Positions 17,831 through 26,410 of a stretch of 64,000 nucleotides of DNA are shown in pieces. Numbering within the stretch: position 1 is the stretch's first letter; each line of letters starts with the position of its first letter. Source of the stretch: Allobosea sp. 47.2.35 (lineage in GTDB: Bacteria > Pseudomonadota > Alphaproteobacteria > Rhizobiales > Beijerinckiaceae); assembly GCF_024655635.1 (NCBI RefSeq), contig NZ_JANLGI010000010.1:119065-183064 (forward strand), read 5' to 3'. Below the pieces are notes generated by a model. It was not told the DNA's origin. It did not search any database and saw only the letters and a program-made list of their open reading frames with translations. The translations under genes and the position numbers were made by a program.

Positions 17831-17881
17831 CGCGATGTCCGCTTGACGGCGCGCCGCGCCCTTATAGGGTGTGCGCCGATC

Positions 17882-18062
17882 GAGGTTCTCCGGTTTGCTC
17901 CCGGAGCTAAGAGGGAATTCGGTGAGATGCGACCCGCATCAAAGCCGAGGCTGCCCCCGCAACTGTAAGCGGCGAGCTCTCCACCCATCGTCCACTGGCG
18001 CCCGACGCGCCGGGAAGGCCGGGCGGAAGCGGCATTGACCCGCGAGCCAGGAGACCTGCCCC
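17882..18062 (+). ncRNA. Cobalamin (AdoCbl-class) riboswitch
   Basis: The leader contains the hallmark elements in order: AGGGAATTCGGTGAGATGCG around 17910-17930, the B12-box region GCCGAGGCTGCCCCCGCAAC-TGTAAGCGG at 17944-17972, and the 3' element GAGCCAGGAGACCTGCC at 18044-18060. It precedes a periplasmic binding-protein-dependent importer of the BtuFCD type. Vitamin B12 should lower expression. A possible promoter (TTGACG near 17843 and TATAGG near 17863) lies upstream but its spacing is short. Confidence 0.95.
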
Positions 18063-18150
18063 GGTCGTCGAAGACGTCTTTCGGACGGGGTGTTCCGAAG
18101 CTGTGTGTCGATGGCGGCCCTGCGCCGCTTGTCCGCCTCACATGCCCAAA

Positions 18151-18177
18151 GCTGCCCCGGCCGTCATCTCGGGGAGC
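18151..18177 (+). promoter_or_regulatory. Possible ribosome-site sequestering hairpin (riboswitch expression platform)
   Basis: GCT-G-CCCCG (18151-18159) can pair with CGGGG-AGC (18170-18177), hiding GGGGAG just before an in-frame ATG at 18179. This looks like a translational expression platform for the cobalamin riboswitch. It also supports 18179 as an alternative start of the binding-protein gene. Pairing was judged by eye only. Confidence 0.45.
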
Positions 18178-18226
18178 GATGAAACCCATGTTCACGAAGA
18201 CCAACACACAGGCCGCTCGGGGCGGC

Positions 18227-18278
18227 TTGACGGCCGCCTGTCGCACACTCTATCAGAAATGCAACATTGTTACATTTC
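18227..18278 (+). promoter_or_regulatory. Putative internal promoter with Zur-box-like palindrome
   Basis: TTGACG (18227-18232) and TATCAG (18251-18256) are 18 bases apart. A 23-base dyad at 18256-18278 follows, with outer arms GAAATG and CATTTC separated by 11 bases. That is the arm sequence and spacing of the enterobacterial Zur box; the inner bases (CAAC-ATT-GTTA) differ. It ends two bases before ATG 18281. Binding by a Fur-family repressor is inference. Confidence 0.45.
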
Positions 18279-18280
18279 GG

Positions 18281-19327
18281 ATGGCCTCGATGCCGGCTGC
18301 GCGCCCGTTCAATTCCCTGCTTCGCCTCTCGGCCGCCGCGCTGTTCGGCGCTCTCGCCGCCGGCACGGCCACTGCGGCGCCAACCAAATATCCGCTGACC
18401 CTTGAGAATTGCCGCGAGACGATCACCTTCAACGCCGCGCCCAAGCGCGTCGTCGCGATCGGTCAGACCCAGACGGAAATCCTCTACGCGCTCGGCCTCG
18501 GCGACCGCCTCGTCGGCACGGCGGTCTGGTTCTCGCCGGTGGCCAAGCCTTATGAGGCTGTCAATGCCAAGGTGAAGCGCCTCGCCGACAACGATCCGAG
18601 TTTCGAGGCGGTGCTGGCGCAGGAGCCCGACCTCGTCACCGCGATGTTCGAATGGCATGTCGGACCGAACGGCATCGTCGGCAAGCGCGATCAGTTCGCC
18701 AAGGTGAAGGTGCCGGCTTACGTCTCCCCGACCGATTGCGTCGGCAAGGACAACTCCGGTGCCGGCGACGGCGTGCGCACCCAGATGTTCACGATGGATC
18801 TGGTCTATCGCAACATCCGCGAGTTCGGCGAAATCTTCGACGTCGCCGACCGGGCCGAGAAGCTCGTCGCCGAGCTCAAGGCGCGCGAGGACAAGGCCGT
18901 CGAGCAGGTCGCGAAGCTCAAGGCGCAGGACGTGCCGGTCGTCGTCTGGTTCTCCAGCAAGGACATCAAGGGCGACGGCTTCATGGCCGGCAAGAACGGC
19001 GTGCCCGCCTATATCCTGTCCAAGCTCGGCGCCCGCAACATCATCGCGACCAATGAGGAATGGCCGCTGGTCGGCTGGGAGAGCATCGCCGCCGCCAACC
19101 CGGCCGTGATCGTCACCGTGAAGATGGACCGCCGCCGCTTCCCGGCTGACGATATCGAGAAGAAGCTGGAATTCCTCAAGACCGACCCGGTCGCCAGCAA
19201 GCTCGATGCGGTCAGGAACAACCGCGTCGTCATCCTGGATGTGGGCGCGACCCGCGCCGGGCTCGACACGGTCGACGGCATCGAGACCCTGGCCAAGGCG
19301 ATCGCCGGCTTCGGGATCTCGCGTTGA
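18281..19327 (+). CDS. ABC transporter substrate-binding protein, BtuF/FecB type
   Basis: Periplasmic cluster-A binding protein, 348 residues from ATG 18281. The signal peptide is MASMPAARPFNSLLRLSAAA with cleavage near ATAAP. The mature protein has the helical-backbone fold signatures NAAPKRVVAIGQTQTEILYA and DPSFEAVLAQEPDLVTAMFE. Two cysteines (LENCRE, PTDCVGK) could form a disulphide. An in-frame ATG at 18179 adds 34 residues and has a GGGGAG just upstream; which start is used is open. Because of the cobalamin riboswitch the likely cargo is B12 or another corrinoid, but a metal chelate is possible. First gene of a three-gene importer operon. Confidence 0.9.
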   Translation: MASMPAARPFNSLLRLSAAALFGALAAGTATAAPTKYPLTLENCRETITFNAAPKRVVAIGQTQTEILYALGLGDRLVGTAVWFSPVAKPYEAVNAKVKRLADNDPSFEAVLAQEPDLVTAMFEWHVGPNGIVGKRDQFAKVKVPAYVSPTDCVGKDNSGAGDGVRTQMFTMDLVYRNIREFGEIFDVADRAEKLVAELKAREDKAVEQVAKLKAQDVPVVVWFSSKDIKGDGFMAGKNGVPAYILSKLGARNIIATNEEWPLVGWESIAAANPAVIVTVKMDRRRFPADDIEKKLEFLKTDPVASKLDAVRNNRVVILDVGATRAGLDTVDGIETLAKAIAGFGISR

Positions 19328-20367
19328 GCCACGCCGCCCATGGGCCGAACTGGCCGGCGCGGATCGGTATCGCGCTGGCCTCGCTGCTGGCGCTGATCGT
19401 CTCGGTCGCGCTGGCGGTGACGATCGGCGAGATGCGCATCCCGTTCGGCACGGCCCTGAAGGCGCTCGGCAACGGGCTGTTCGATCTCGACTTTCCCGTC
19501 AGCGCGATCCAGCAGGGCGTGATCTTCGATTATCGCCTGAGCCGCGCGCTGATGGCGGGCCTGTGTGGCGGTGCGCTCGCCCTGTCGGGGGCGATCCTGC
19601 AGGCGCTGCTGCGCAATCCGCTGGCCGAGCCCTATATCCTCGGCATCTCGGCCGGCGCCTCGACCGGCGCCGTCGCGGTGCTGATCCTCGGTATCAGCAT
19701 CGGCGGCGCGGTGCTCTCGGTCTCGGCCGGCGCCTTCATCGGCTCCTGCGCCGCGCTCGTCGTCGTCGCCCTGCTGGCGGCAGGGGCGGGCGGAGCAAGC
19801 GATCGCGTCATTCTCGCCGGTGTCGCCACCTCGCAGCTCTTCAACGCCGCGACCGCGACGATCGTGACCACGCTTGCCAGTGCCGAGCAGGCGCGCGGCG
19901 TCATGTTCTGGCTTCTAGGCAATTTCGGTGGCGTGCGCTGGCCCGACATCTGGATGGCGGCCCCGGTCGCCTTCATCGGCTTCGGCATCTGCATGCTGCA
20001 CGCCAAGGCGCTCGACGCCTTCGCCTTCGGCGTCGATGCCGCGGCCTCGCTCGGCGTCGCGGTGAAGCGGGTGAAGGTCGTGCTCTTCGCGACGACGGCG
20101 GTGATGACGGCGGTGATGGTCTCGATCGTCGGCACGGTCGGCTTCGTCGGGCTGATCATTCCCCATGCGGCGCGCTTCCTCGTCGGCTCCGGCCATGCCC
20201 GCCTGCTGCCGGCGTGCCTCGTGATCGGCGCGATCTTCATGATCCTCGCCGACATCCTCTCCCGCATCCTGATCCCGCAGCAGATCCTGCCGATCGGCGT
20301 GGTCACGGCCCTGTTCGGCGCGCCGGTCTTCGCGCTCATCCTCTATCGCGCCCGGAGGCCGGCATGA
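19324..20367 (+). CDS. FecCD/BtuC-family ABC transporter permease
   Basis: A 347-residue membrane subunit, starting at a TTG (19324) that overlaps the stop of the binding-protein gene (TTGA). Hallmarks are DYRLSRALMAGLCGGALALS, GAILQALLRNPLAEPYILG, the conserved GTVGFVGLIIPHAARFLVG motif and a C-terminal LPIGVVTALFGAPVFALIL. It has about ten hydrophobic helices, as in BtuC/FhuB-half proteins. It forms the channel for the importer with the adjacent ATPase. Confidence 0.95.
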   Translation: MSHAAHGPNWPARIGIALASLLALIVSVALAVTIGEMRIPFGTALKALGNGLFDLDFPVSAIQQGVIFDYRLSRALMAGLCGGALALSGAILQALLRNPLAEPYILGISAGASTGAVAVLILGISIGGAVLSVSAGAFIGSCAALVVVALLAAGAGGASDRVILAGVATSQLFNAATATIVTTLASAEQARGVMFWLLGNFGGVRWPDIWMAAPVAFIGFGICMLHAKALDAFAFGVDAAASLGVAVKRVKVVLFATTAVMTAVMVSIVGTVGFVGLIIPHAARFLVGSGHARLLPACLVIGAIFMILADILSRILIPQQILPIGVVTALFGAPVFALILYRARRPA

Positions 20368-21152
20368 CGCTCGCGACCCGCGAGGTTCGCTGGGGTGCCG
20401 GCGGCCGGATGATCGTCGATGGCGTGACGCTGGAAGCCGCGCCCGGCCGGGTGCTCGGCCTGATTGGCCCCAACGGCTCCGGGAAGTCGAGCCTGCTCCG
20501 GTTGCTCTGCCGGTTGCGCAATGTCGCGAGCGGTGTCGTCACGCTCGACGGCAACGACATCGCCGCCGTGCCGCGCCGCGAGCTCGCCCGCCGCCTCGCT
20601 TTCGTCGAGCAGCAGGCGACGACGGACATCCAGCTCTCCGTCTGCGATGTCGTTCGCCTCGGCCGCACGCCGCACCGCGCCGCGCTAGCCTCCTGGAACG
20701 ATGCCGACGAAGCCGCGGTCAACGAAGCGCTGGCGCGGGTCGGCCTCACCGAGCGCCACGACCAGTTCTGGCACACGCTCTCAGGCGGCGAGCGCCAGCG
20801 TGTCCATATCGCACGTGCGCTCGCGCAGGAGCCGAGCGAGCTGATCCTCGACGAGCCGACCAATCATCTCGACATCCAGCATCAGCTCTCGATCCTGAGC
20901 CTCGTCCGCCGCCTCGGCATCACCTGCATCATGGCGCTGCACGATCTCAACCTCGCCGCCATGTTCTGCGACGAGATCGCGCTATTGCATGACGGACGCC
21001 TACAGGCAGCCGGTGCGCCGGAGGATGTCCTGACGGCCGAAGCGATCCAGCGCATCTTCGGCGTCGCGGTCTCGATCCGCCCGGGAGCCTCCGGACGGCG
21101 TCACATCGAATACCTGATCGAGGCCGAGCCGCGGAAAGGCGCTTCAGTTTAA
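20364..21152 (+). CDS. BtuD/FecE-type ABC transporter ATP-binding protein
   Basis: A 262-residue ATPase. Walker A is GPNGSGKSS (near residue 37), the Q-loop is in FVEQQATTDIQLS, the signature is LSGGERQRVHIARAL, Walker B is ELILDEPTNHLD and the H-loop is MALHDLNLA. ATG 20364 overlaps the permease stop by four bases. It completes the riboswitch-controlled importer and is the only complete ABC importer in this window. It could in principle also energise the ATPase-less siderophore permease near 48-50 kb, but that is speculation. Confidence 0.95.
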   Translation: MTLATREVRWGAGGRMIVDGVTLEAAPGRVLGLIGPNGSGKSSLLRLLCRLRNVASGVVTLDGNDIAAVPRRELARRLAFVEQQATTDIQLSVCDVVRLGRTPHRAALASWNDADEAAVNEALARVGLTERHDQFWHTLSGGERQRVHIARALAQEPSELILDEPTNHLDIQHQLSILSLVRRLGITCIMALHDLNLAAMFCDEIALLHDGRLQAAGAPEDVLTAEAIQRIFGVAVSIRPGASGRRHIEYLIEAEPRKGASV

Positions 21153-21156
21153 GGCG

Positions 21157-22188
21157 CTACTCCGCAGCCTGTTGCCGCTTGTCGAAGAAGCGCTCGCACG
21201 CCTCGGCGACGCGCGCCACGGAGGCGTCGTTCACGTCGAGATGGGTCACCCAGCGCAAGGTGCCGTAGCGCCCGCTGACGGAGATGCCGCGCTCGCGCAG
21301 GAAGGCGGCGAACGCTGCGGTATCGAGCGCCTTCGGCGACATGAACACCATGTTCGTGCGAGCTGGCCCGGCACCAAGCTCCGGGAAACGCCCGAGCACC
21401 TCGGCGAGCGCCGTGGCTCGCCGGTGATCCTCGCCAAGCCTGATGACATTATGCTCCAGCGCGTAGATCGCCGCCGCCGCGATCACACCGGTCTGACGCA
21501 TTCCGCCGCCGAGCATCTTGCGGATGCGGCGGGCCTTCGCGATGAAGTCCTTCGGGCCGACGAGGATGGAGCCGATCGGCGCACCCAGCCCCTTGGACAG
21601 GCAGAGTGATACCGTGTCGAACTGCCCGGCGATCCAGGCCGCGTCGCGGTTACTCGCCGCAGCCGCATTCATCAGGCGGGCACCGTCGAGATGGGTGGCG
21701 AGCCCGCGCGAACGGGCGAGCCCGGTCGCGGCCTCCAGATAGGCATCGGGCAGGACGAGGCCGTTGAAGGTGTTCTCCAGCGCCAGCAGGCGCGTCATCG
21801 CGAAATGGAAATCGTTCGGCTTGATCGCATTGGCAATGGCGTCGAGCGCGATCGTGCCGTCCGGCTCGTTGGGTAAAGGCTGCGGCTGGATCGAGCCGAG
21901 CACGGCCGCGCCGCCGCCTTCCAGCCGATAGGTATGAGCCATCTGGCCGACGATGTACTCCTCGCCGCGCTCGCAATGGGCCATCAGCCCGGCGAGATTG
22001 GCCTGCGTGCCGGTGGGGAAGAACAGGGCGGCTTCCTTGCCGAGCCGCTCGGCGGTCATGGCTTCCAGCCGCTTGGTCGTCTGGCAATCGTCATAGACGG
22101 CGTCGCCGACCTCCGCTGCCGCCATGGCGGCGCGCATCCCTTCGCCGGGGCGCGTCACCGTATCCGAGCGGAAATCATCCACGATCAT
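21157..22188 (-). CDS. ltaE: Low-specificity L-threonine aldolase
   Basis: Fold-type I PLP enzyme of 343 residues that cleaves threonine or allo-threonine to glycine and acetaldehyde. Motifs: FRSDTVTRPGEGMRAAM at the N-terminus, EVGDAVYDDC, FFPTGTQANL, LALENTFNGLVLP, THLDGARLMNA and the PLP lysine in CLSKGLGAPIGS near residue 197. It is convergent with the importer operon and separated by four bases. The serine dehydratase gene lies upstream on the same strand, so both serve glycine/serine/threonine breakdown. Confidence 0.94.
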   Translation of the reverse strand: MIVDDFRSDTVTRPGEGMRAAMAAAEVGDAVYDDCQTTKRLEAMTAERLGKEAALFFPTGTQANLAGLMAHCERGEEYIVGQMAHTYRLEGGGAAVLGSIQPQPLPNEPDGTIALDAIANAIKPNDFHFAMTRLLALENTFNGLVLPDAYLEAATGLARSRGLATHLDGARLMNAAAASNRDAAWIAGQFDTVSLCLSKGLGAPIGSILVGPKDFIAKARRIRKMLGGGMRQTGVIAAAAIYALEHNVIRLGEDHRRATALAEVLGRFPELGAGPARTNMVFMSPKALDTAAFAAFLRERGISVSGRYGTLRWVTHLDVNDASVARVAEACERFFDKRQQAAE

Positions 22189-22267
22189 CGATCCGATCCT
22201 TGCGGGCTATGCGGCCACACTATCCGGCACTTGCCCGAGCCATCATGCAAAATTGACGGGGGAGGGC

Positions 22268-23647
22268 TCAGCATTCCGGCAGGTTGACCGCGAGCCCACC
22301 AAGGCTGGTCTCCTTGAAGCGCTCATTCATGGCTTCGCCGGTCTGGCGCATCGCCTCTATGCAATTATCCAGCGGCATGAAATGCGAGCCGTCGCCGCGC
22401 AGCGCCAGCGATGCGGCCGCCACCGCCTTGATCGCGCCGATGCCGTTGCGCTCGATGCAGGGCACCTGGACGAGGCCCGCCGCGGGATCGCAGGTCATGC
22501 CGAGATGGTGCTCCAGCGCGATTTCCGCGGCATTCTCGATCTGGGCGGGGGTGCCGCCGAGCACGGCGCAGAGCCCGGCCGCGGCCATGGCGGCGGCGGA
22601 GCCGACCTCGCCCTGGCAGCCGGCCTCGGCCCCGGAGATCGAGGCATTGTGCTTGATCAACCCGCCGATCGCCGCAGCGGTCAGCAGGAAATCGGCGACC
22701 TTCTCCGGCTCCGCGCCGGTGCAATGGTCGAGATAATAGCGCAGCACGGCAGGCACGACGCCGGCCGCGCCGTTTGTCGGCGAGGTCACCACCCGGCCGC
22801 CGGCCGCGTTCTCCTCGTTCACCGCCATGGCATAGACGCTGAGCCAGTCCGTCGAGGCATGGGGCTGGGCGCGATTGGCAAGCTTCTCCGCCGCCAGCTG
22901 CTGATGGATGCGCGCCGCCCGGCGCCGCACGCGCAGGCCGCCGGGCAGCTCGCCCTCCTGGCTCATGCCGCGCTCGATGCAGTCGTTCATCACCGACCAG
23001 AGCCGCGCGAGGCCGCTATCGACCTCTTCCGGCGACAGGCGATGGACCTCGTTGGCGCGCTTCATCTCCGCGATGGAGAGGCCGCTTTCCCGGGCCATGC
23101 GCAGCATCGCCGCCGCATTGGCGAACGGATAGGGCCAGGACGCCGCCTCGGTCGCGGTGGCCGGCGCCTCGCGCTCCTGCGCTGTCACCACGAAGCCGCC
23201 GCCGATCGAATAATAGGTCTCGGAGAGAAGCTCCGCCCCGGCGGAATCGCGGGCGCTGAAGACAAGCCCGTTGGCATGGCCGGGCAGGGGCGGCCCGTAG
23301 TCGAAGACGATGTCGGTCGCGGGGTCGAAGACCAGCGGCGGCAGGCCGTCATGGCGCAGGAGATGGCTGCGGCCGAGCTCGTCGAGCCCACGTTCGGCCG
23401 CGTCGAAATCGAAGGCGGCCGGCGTCCAGCCGAGCAGGCCGAGCGCCACCGCGCGGTCGGTGGCGTGGCCCTTTCCGGTGAAGGCGAGCGAACCGTAGAG
23501 CGTCGCGCGGATCGCCGCGGCGCGGTCGCGCGACGAGGCCTGTCGCAGCAGTTCGAGGAAGTGCCCCGCCGCCGTCATCGGCCCCATCGTATGCGAGGAC
23601 GACGGACCGATGCCGATCTTGAAGACGTCGAATACGCTCAGGAACAT
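22268..23647 (-). CDS. sdaA: L-serine ammonia-lyase (iron-sulphur L-serine dehydratase, single chain)
   Basis: A 459-residue enzyme converting L-serine to pyruvate and ammonia. It is the fused beta-alpha form. The beta part starts [20 protein letters not shown], then the alpha part follows. The three cluster cysteines are visible in [22 protein letters not shown] and [11 protein letters not shown]. The SSSHT loop and the [15 protein letters not shown] segment are characteristic. Full length. Confidence 0.96.
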   Translation of the reverse strand: MFLSVFDVFKIGIGPSSSHTMGPMTAAGHFLELLRQASSRDRAAAIRATLYGSLAFTGKGHATDRAVALGLLGWTPAAFDFDAAERGLDELGRSHLLRHDGLPPLVFDPATDIVFDYGPPLPGHANGLVFSARDSAGAELLSETYYSIGGGFVVTAQEREAPATATEAASWPYPFANAAAMLRMARESGLSIAEMKRANEVHRLSPEEVDSGLARLWSVMNDCIERGMSQEGELPGGLRVRRRAARIHQQLAAEKLANRAQPHASTDWLSVYAMAVNEENAAGGRVVTSPTNGAAGVVPAVLRYYLDHCTGAEPEKVADFLLTAAAIGGLIKHNASISGAEAGCQGEVGSAAAMAAAGLCAVLGGTPAQIENAAEIALEHHLGMTCDPAAGLVQVPCIERNGIGAIKAVAAASLALRGDGSHFMPLDNCIEAMRQTGEAMNERFKETSLGGLAVNLPEC

Positions 23648-23842
23648 CCCCGCCCCCTGTCGAATCGTTTCTTATGCGGGGTTCGAATCCCGTAGGGAAT
23701 TCGTCACGCCGTTACGCTTTGGATTGCCTGCATCCGCGCGCGGGCCATCACCGACTCCGATGGCATGACGGGCGGTGAAAGGGAATGTCCGGGCAGGGGC
23801 TTTGTCGTCATATCTCTTTTGCCGGGGCGCTGTGTCGCCGCT

Positions 23843-24493
23843 TCACGCACTGCCAGTCGGGTGAGCACCGAGCTTTCCGACCCAGCTGGAGACGGCCTCG
23901 GCCACGGTCTTGAGATGGTCGGCGGCCGAAAAGCCGGATACCCGCTTGCGTGGCTTCAGGTCGTGATCGCCATCTTCCAGCCAGAGTAGCGCGATCGCCG
24001 GTGAAAGCGTGTAGGCCGAGACCTCTTCGCGCGTGCCGAATTCGTCCCGTGTGCCCTGCACGATCAGCGCCGGTGTCTTCAGGTTGGCGAGATGCGCGGT
24101 GCGCAGTTGCGCGGGTTTGCCGGGCGGGTGGAAGGGATAGCCGAGGCAGAGCAGGCCCTGGACGCGTCCGGCCTCGAACAGGGAATCGGCCACCATGCTG
24201 GCGACGCGCCCGCCCATCGACTTGCCGCCGATGACAAGCGTGCCCTTGGCACCGAGCGCCTCGATCGCGGCGAGATATTCCGGATTGAGCTTCTCGGCCT
24301 TTGGCGGCGGTGTGCGCGCCGTTCCGGTTCGCCTCGCCGCCATGTAGTCGAACTCGAAGCGGGCGACGCGAAAGCCGGCCCCGGCCAGCGCTTTGACCGC
24401 CGCGGTCATCGATGCCGAGTCCATCGGCGCGCCGGCTCCATGCGCCAGCAGGATCGTGACTTCGGCCTGCTCGGGGCCATCGAACAGAAACAT
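23843..24493 (-). CDS. Small alpha/beta hydrolase (Tex30/KANL3-like family)
   Basis: A 216-residue serine hydrolase. Oxyanion region LLAHGAGAPMDS, nucleophile elbow GGKSMGGRVAS near residue 95, acid in QGTRDEFGT, and catalytic His in EDGDHDLKPRKR. The domain matches the dienelactone-hydrolase-like family of small bacterial hydrolases whose substrates are mostly unknown. The next gene on the same strand upstream is selO, five bases away, so the two are probably co-transcribed. Confidence 0.85.
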   Translation of the reverse strand: MFLFDGPEQAEVTILLAHGAGAPMDSASMTAAVKALAGAGFRVARFEFDYMAARRTGTARTPPPKAEKLNPEYLAAIEALGAKGTLVIGGKSMGGRVASMVADSLFEAGRVQGLLCLGYPFHPPGKPAQLRTAHLANLKTPALIVQGTRDEFGTREEVSAYTLSPAIALLWLEDGDHDLKPRKRVSGFSAADHLKTVAEAVSSWVGKLGAHPTGSA

Positions 24494-24498
24494 CGGCT

Positions 24499-25971
24499 TC
24501 AGGTCCCGCAGAACGTCGCCAGCACGCGCTCATGCAGGGCCGGCGGGCGCGCATAGTCCTCACGGCCGGGTTGCGCGTCGAAGGGCCGGGCGAGGACCTC
24601 CAGAAGCGTCTCGAACGGCGCGAGATCGTTGCGTTCGACGGCGGCCTCGATCACCGCCTCGACCTGGTGGTTACGCGCTATGAACAAGGGGTTGGCGCGC
24701 AGCATCGCATCTTGCCGCGCCTTGGGAGGCTCCGCCTCTCGCAGCAGGCGCTGGCGCCACCGCTCTTCCCAGGCATCGAAGGCGGAAGGACTGCCGAAAA
24801 GGCTGCGGCAGGCATCGGAATTGTTCGCCGACCCGGCCGCCTCGCTCAGCCGGCGGAAGACCAACGTGAAATCGGCTTCGCCCTGCTGCATCGCCTCGAG
24901 CAGCGTCCTGATGAGATCGACATCTTCCGCTTCCTCGCTCGCAAGGCCGAGCTTCCGGCGGAATCCGGCGATCAGACGGGCCTGGAATTGCGGGTCGAAC
25001 CGGTCGATCGCCTCCTGCGCGATCGCAACGGCATTGTCCTGGTCCTCGGCCAGCAGCGGCAGCAGCGTCTCGGCGAAGCGGGTCAGGTTCCAGCGGGCGA
25101 TCGGCGGCTGGTTGGCATAGGCATAGCGCCCGCGTTCGTCGATCGAGCTGAACACCGTCGTCGGGTGATAGGTATCCATGAAGGCGCAGGGGCCGTAATC
25201 GATGGTCTCGCCGGCGATCGACATGTTGTCGGTGTTCATCACGCCATGGATGAAGCCGATCGTCATCCATTGCGCGACGAGCGCGGCCTGCGCGGCGATC
25301 ACCGCCTCCAGAAGGGCCAGATAGCGCGCGTCGCCGGTGCAGGCTGGATAATGCCTGCTGATGACATGGTCGGCGAGCAGGCGCAGGCCCTCGTGATCGC
25401 CCCGCGCGGCGAAGAACTGGAAGGTTCCGATCCGGATATGGCTGGAGGCGACGCGGGTGAGGATGGCGCCGGGCAGCAGCGTCTCGCGCCGGACCCAATC
25501 GCCCGTCAGGACGGCGGCCAGCGCGCGCGTGGTCGGGATGCCGAGCGCCGCCATTGCCTCGCTGACGATATATTCGCGCAGCACCGGGCCGAGCGCGGCG
25601 CGGCCATCGCCCCGGCGCGAGAACGGCGTCGGGCCCGCGCCCTTGAGCTGGATATCCTGGCGCCTGCCGTCCCGGTCGAGGATTTCTCCGAGCAGGATGG
25701 CGCGGCCGTCGCCGAGCTGGGGGCTGAACCCGCCGAACTGGTGGCCGGCATAGGCCGTGGCGATCGAGGCGGCACCGGCGGGCACGTCATTGCCGGCCAG
25801 CATCGCCATGCCGTCCGGGCTTTTCAGCCAATCCGCGTCGAGCCCGAGCTGCGCGGCCAGCGGCTCGTTCTGCCGCAGCAGACGCGGCGCCGGAACCCGC
25901 GTTGGGGCGACCGTGGCGTAGAAGCGCTCAGGCAGGCGCGCATAGGAATTATCGAAGGGGATCGCGACCAT
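24499..25971 (-). CDS. selO: Protein adenylyltransferase SelO (YdiU/UPF0061 family)
   Basis: A 490-residue pseudokinase-fold enzyme that transfers AMP to Ser/Thr/Tyr of target proteins; the family acts in redox homeostasis. Start MVAIPFDNSYARLPERFYAT. Key segments are AYAGHQFGGFSPQLGDGRAI, LKGAGPTPFSRRGDGRAALG, SEAMAALGIPTTRALA, and the metal-binding GVMNTDNMSIAGETIDYGPC. It ends with a Cys near the C-terminus (LATFCGT), the position of selenocysteine in animal homologues. The longer open frame on this strand (to 26064) adds a low-quality N-terminus. Confidence 0.96.
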   Translation of the reverse strand: MVAIPFDNSYARLPERFYATVAPTRVPAPRLLRQNEPLAAQLGLDADWLKSPDGMAMLAGNDVPAGAASIATAYAGHQFGGFSPQLGDGRAILLGEILDRDGRRQDIQLKGAGPTPFSRRGDGRAALGPVLREYIVSEAMAALGIPTTRALAAVLTGDWVRRETLLPGAILTRVASSHIRIGTFQFFAARGDHEGLRLLADHVISRHYPACTGDARYLALLEAVIAAQAALVAQWMTIGFIHGVMNTDNMSIAGETIDYGPCAFMDTYHPTTVFSSIDERGRYAYANQPPIARWNLTRFAETLLPLLAEDQDNAVAIAQEAIDRFDPQFQARLIAGFRRKLGLASEEAEDVDLIRTLLEAMQQGEADFTLVFRRLSEAAGSANNSDACRSLFGSPSAFDAWEERWRQRLLREAEPPKARQDAMLRANPLFIARNHQVEAVIEAAVERNDLAPFETLLEVLARPFDAQPGREDYARPPALHERVLATFCGT

Positions 25972-26147
25972 CGGCCATAGATATACCCGGCCGGCCCAGG
26001 CGCAACACGGACGAGATTGAGGCAAGCGGCGAGCCCAGGCAGCAGGCCCGGCGAAATGCGACAAGGGTGGGGGCGATTCTCTTGGTTTTTGGAGTTGCGC
26101 CTTGCCGTGGGTTCACATTGCCTCAGGTCAGTGGCAGGCCGGATATG

Positions 26148-26175
26148 GCCGAGAGCCGAGAGCCGAGAGCCGAGA
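26148..26175. repeat. Tandem repeat, four copies of GCCGAGA
   Basis: Four perfect 7-base units run from 26148 to 26175. Not in a recognised gene. Confidence 0.85.
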
Positions 26176-26238
26176 GCGCGGCTGCGCGAGCCTAAGCCTT
26201 TGGACATTCGATCGGATTCAGAATGCCAAGAGGGGAAG

Positions 26239-26256
26239 TGGCGGAGACGGTAGGGA
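26239..26256 (-). other. tRNA-Ser 3'-end-like fragment, possible attachment-site relic
   Basis: On the minus strand it reads TCCCTACCGTCTCCGCCA, nearly the canonical end of a serine tRNA (T-stem, acceptor strand and CCA). No other tRNA parts surround it. It lies where base composition changes, as expected for one end of an element that integrated in a tRNA-Ser gene. No integrase was found. Confidence 0.4.
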
Positions 26257-26410
26257 AACCGCGACACGAAAAATATCTTAGCAATATCATCATCTTATAA
26301 TGGTATGGGGTAGACAAGGTGTAACAGCAGTGTAACCCCATAAGGGTAACATCGGCGGTGGCTATCAGCTTCGATAGGCTTCACGGCGCGCTGTTCGGCT
26401 TCGAAGGCAG

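Larger units (their letters stand above)
25972..26410. other. Intergenic boundary between core genes and an AT-richer island
   Basis: No convincing gene in about 440 bases. It holds a 7-bp tandem repeat (26148-26175), a fragment resembling the end of a tRNA-Ser gene (26239-26256) and, from about 26270 rightward, clearly more AT-rich sequence that leads into the DUF2971 gene. Confidence 0.6.

Noticed and set aside
23683..23702. GGGGTTCGAATCCCGT upstream of sdaA resembling a tRNA T-arm
   Set aside because: With a seven-base T-loop only three stem pairs form, and no D-arm, anticodon arm or acceptor stem can be found around it.
24532..25980. Long plus-strand frame opposite selO
   Set aside because: The minus strand holds full-length SelO with all motifs. 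The plus-strand frame is Arg/Gly/Ala-rich shadow sequence.
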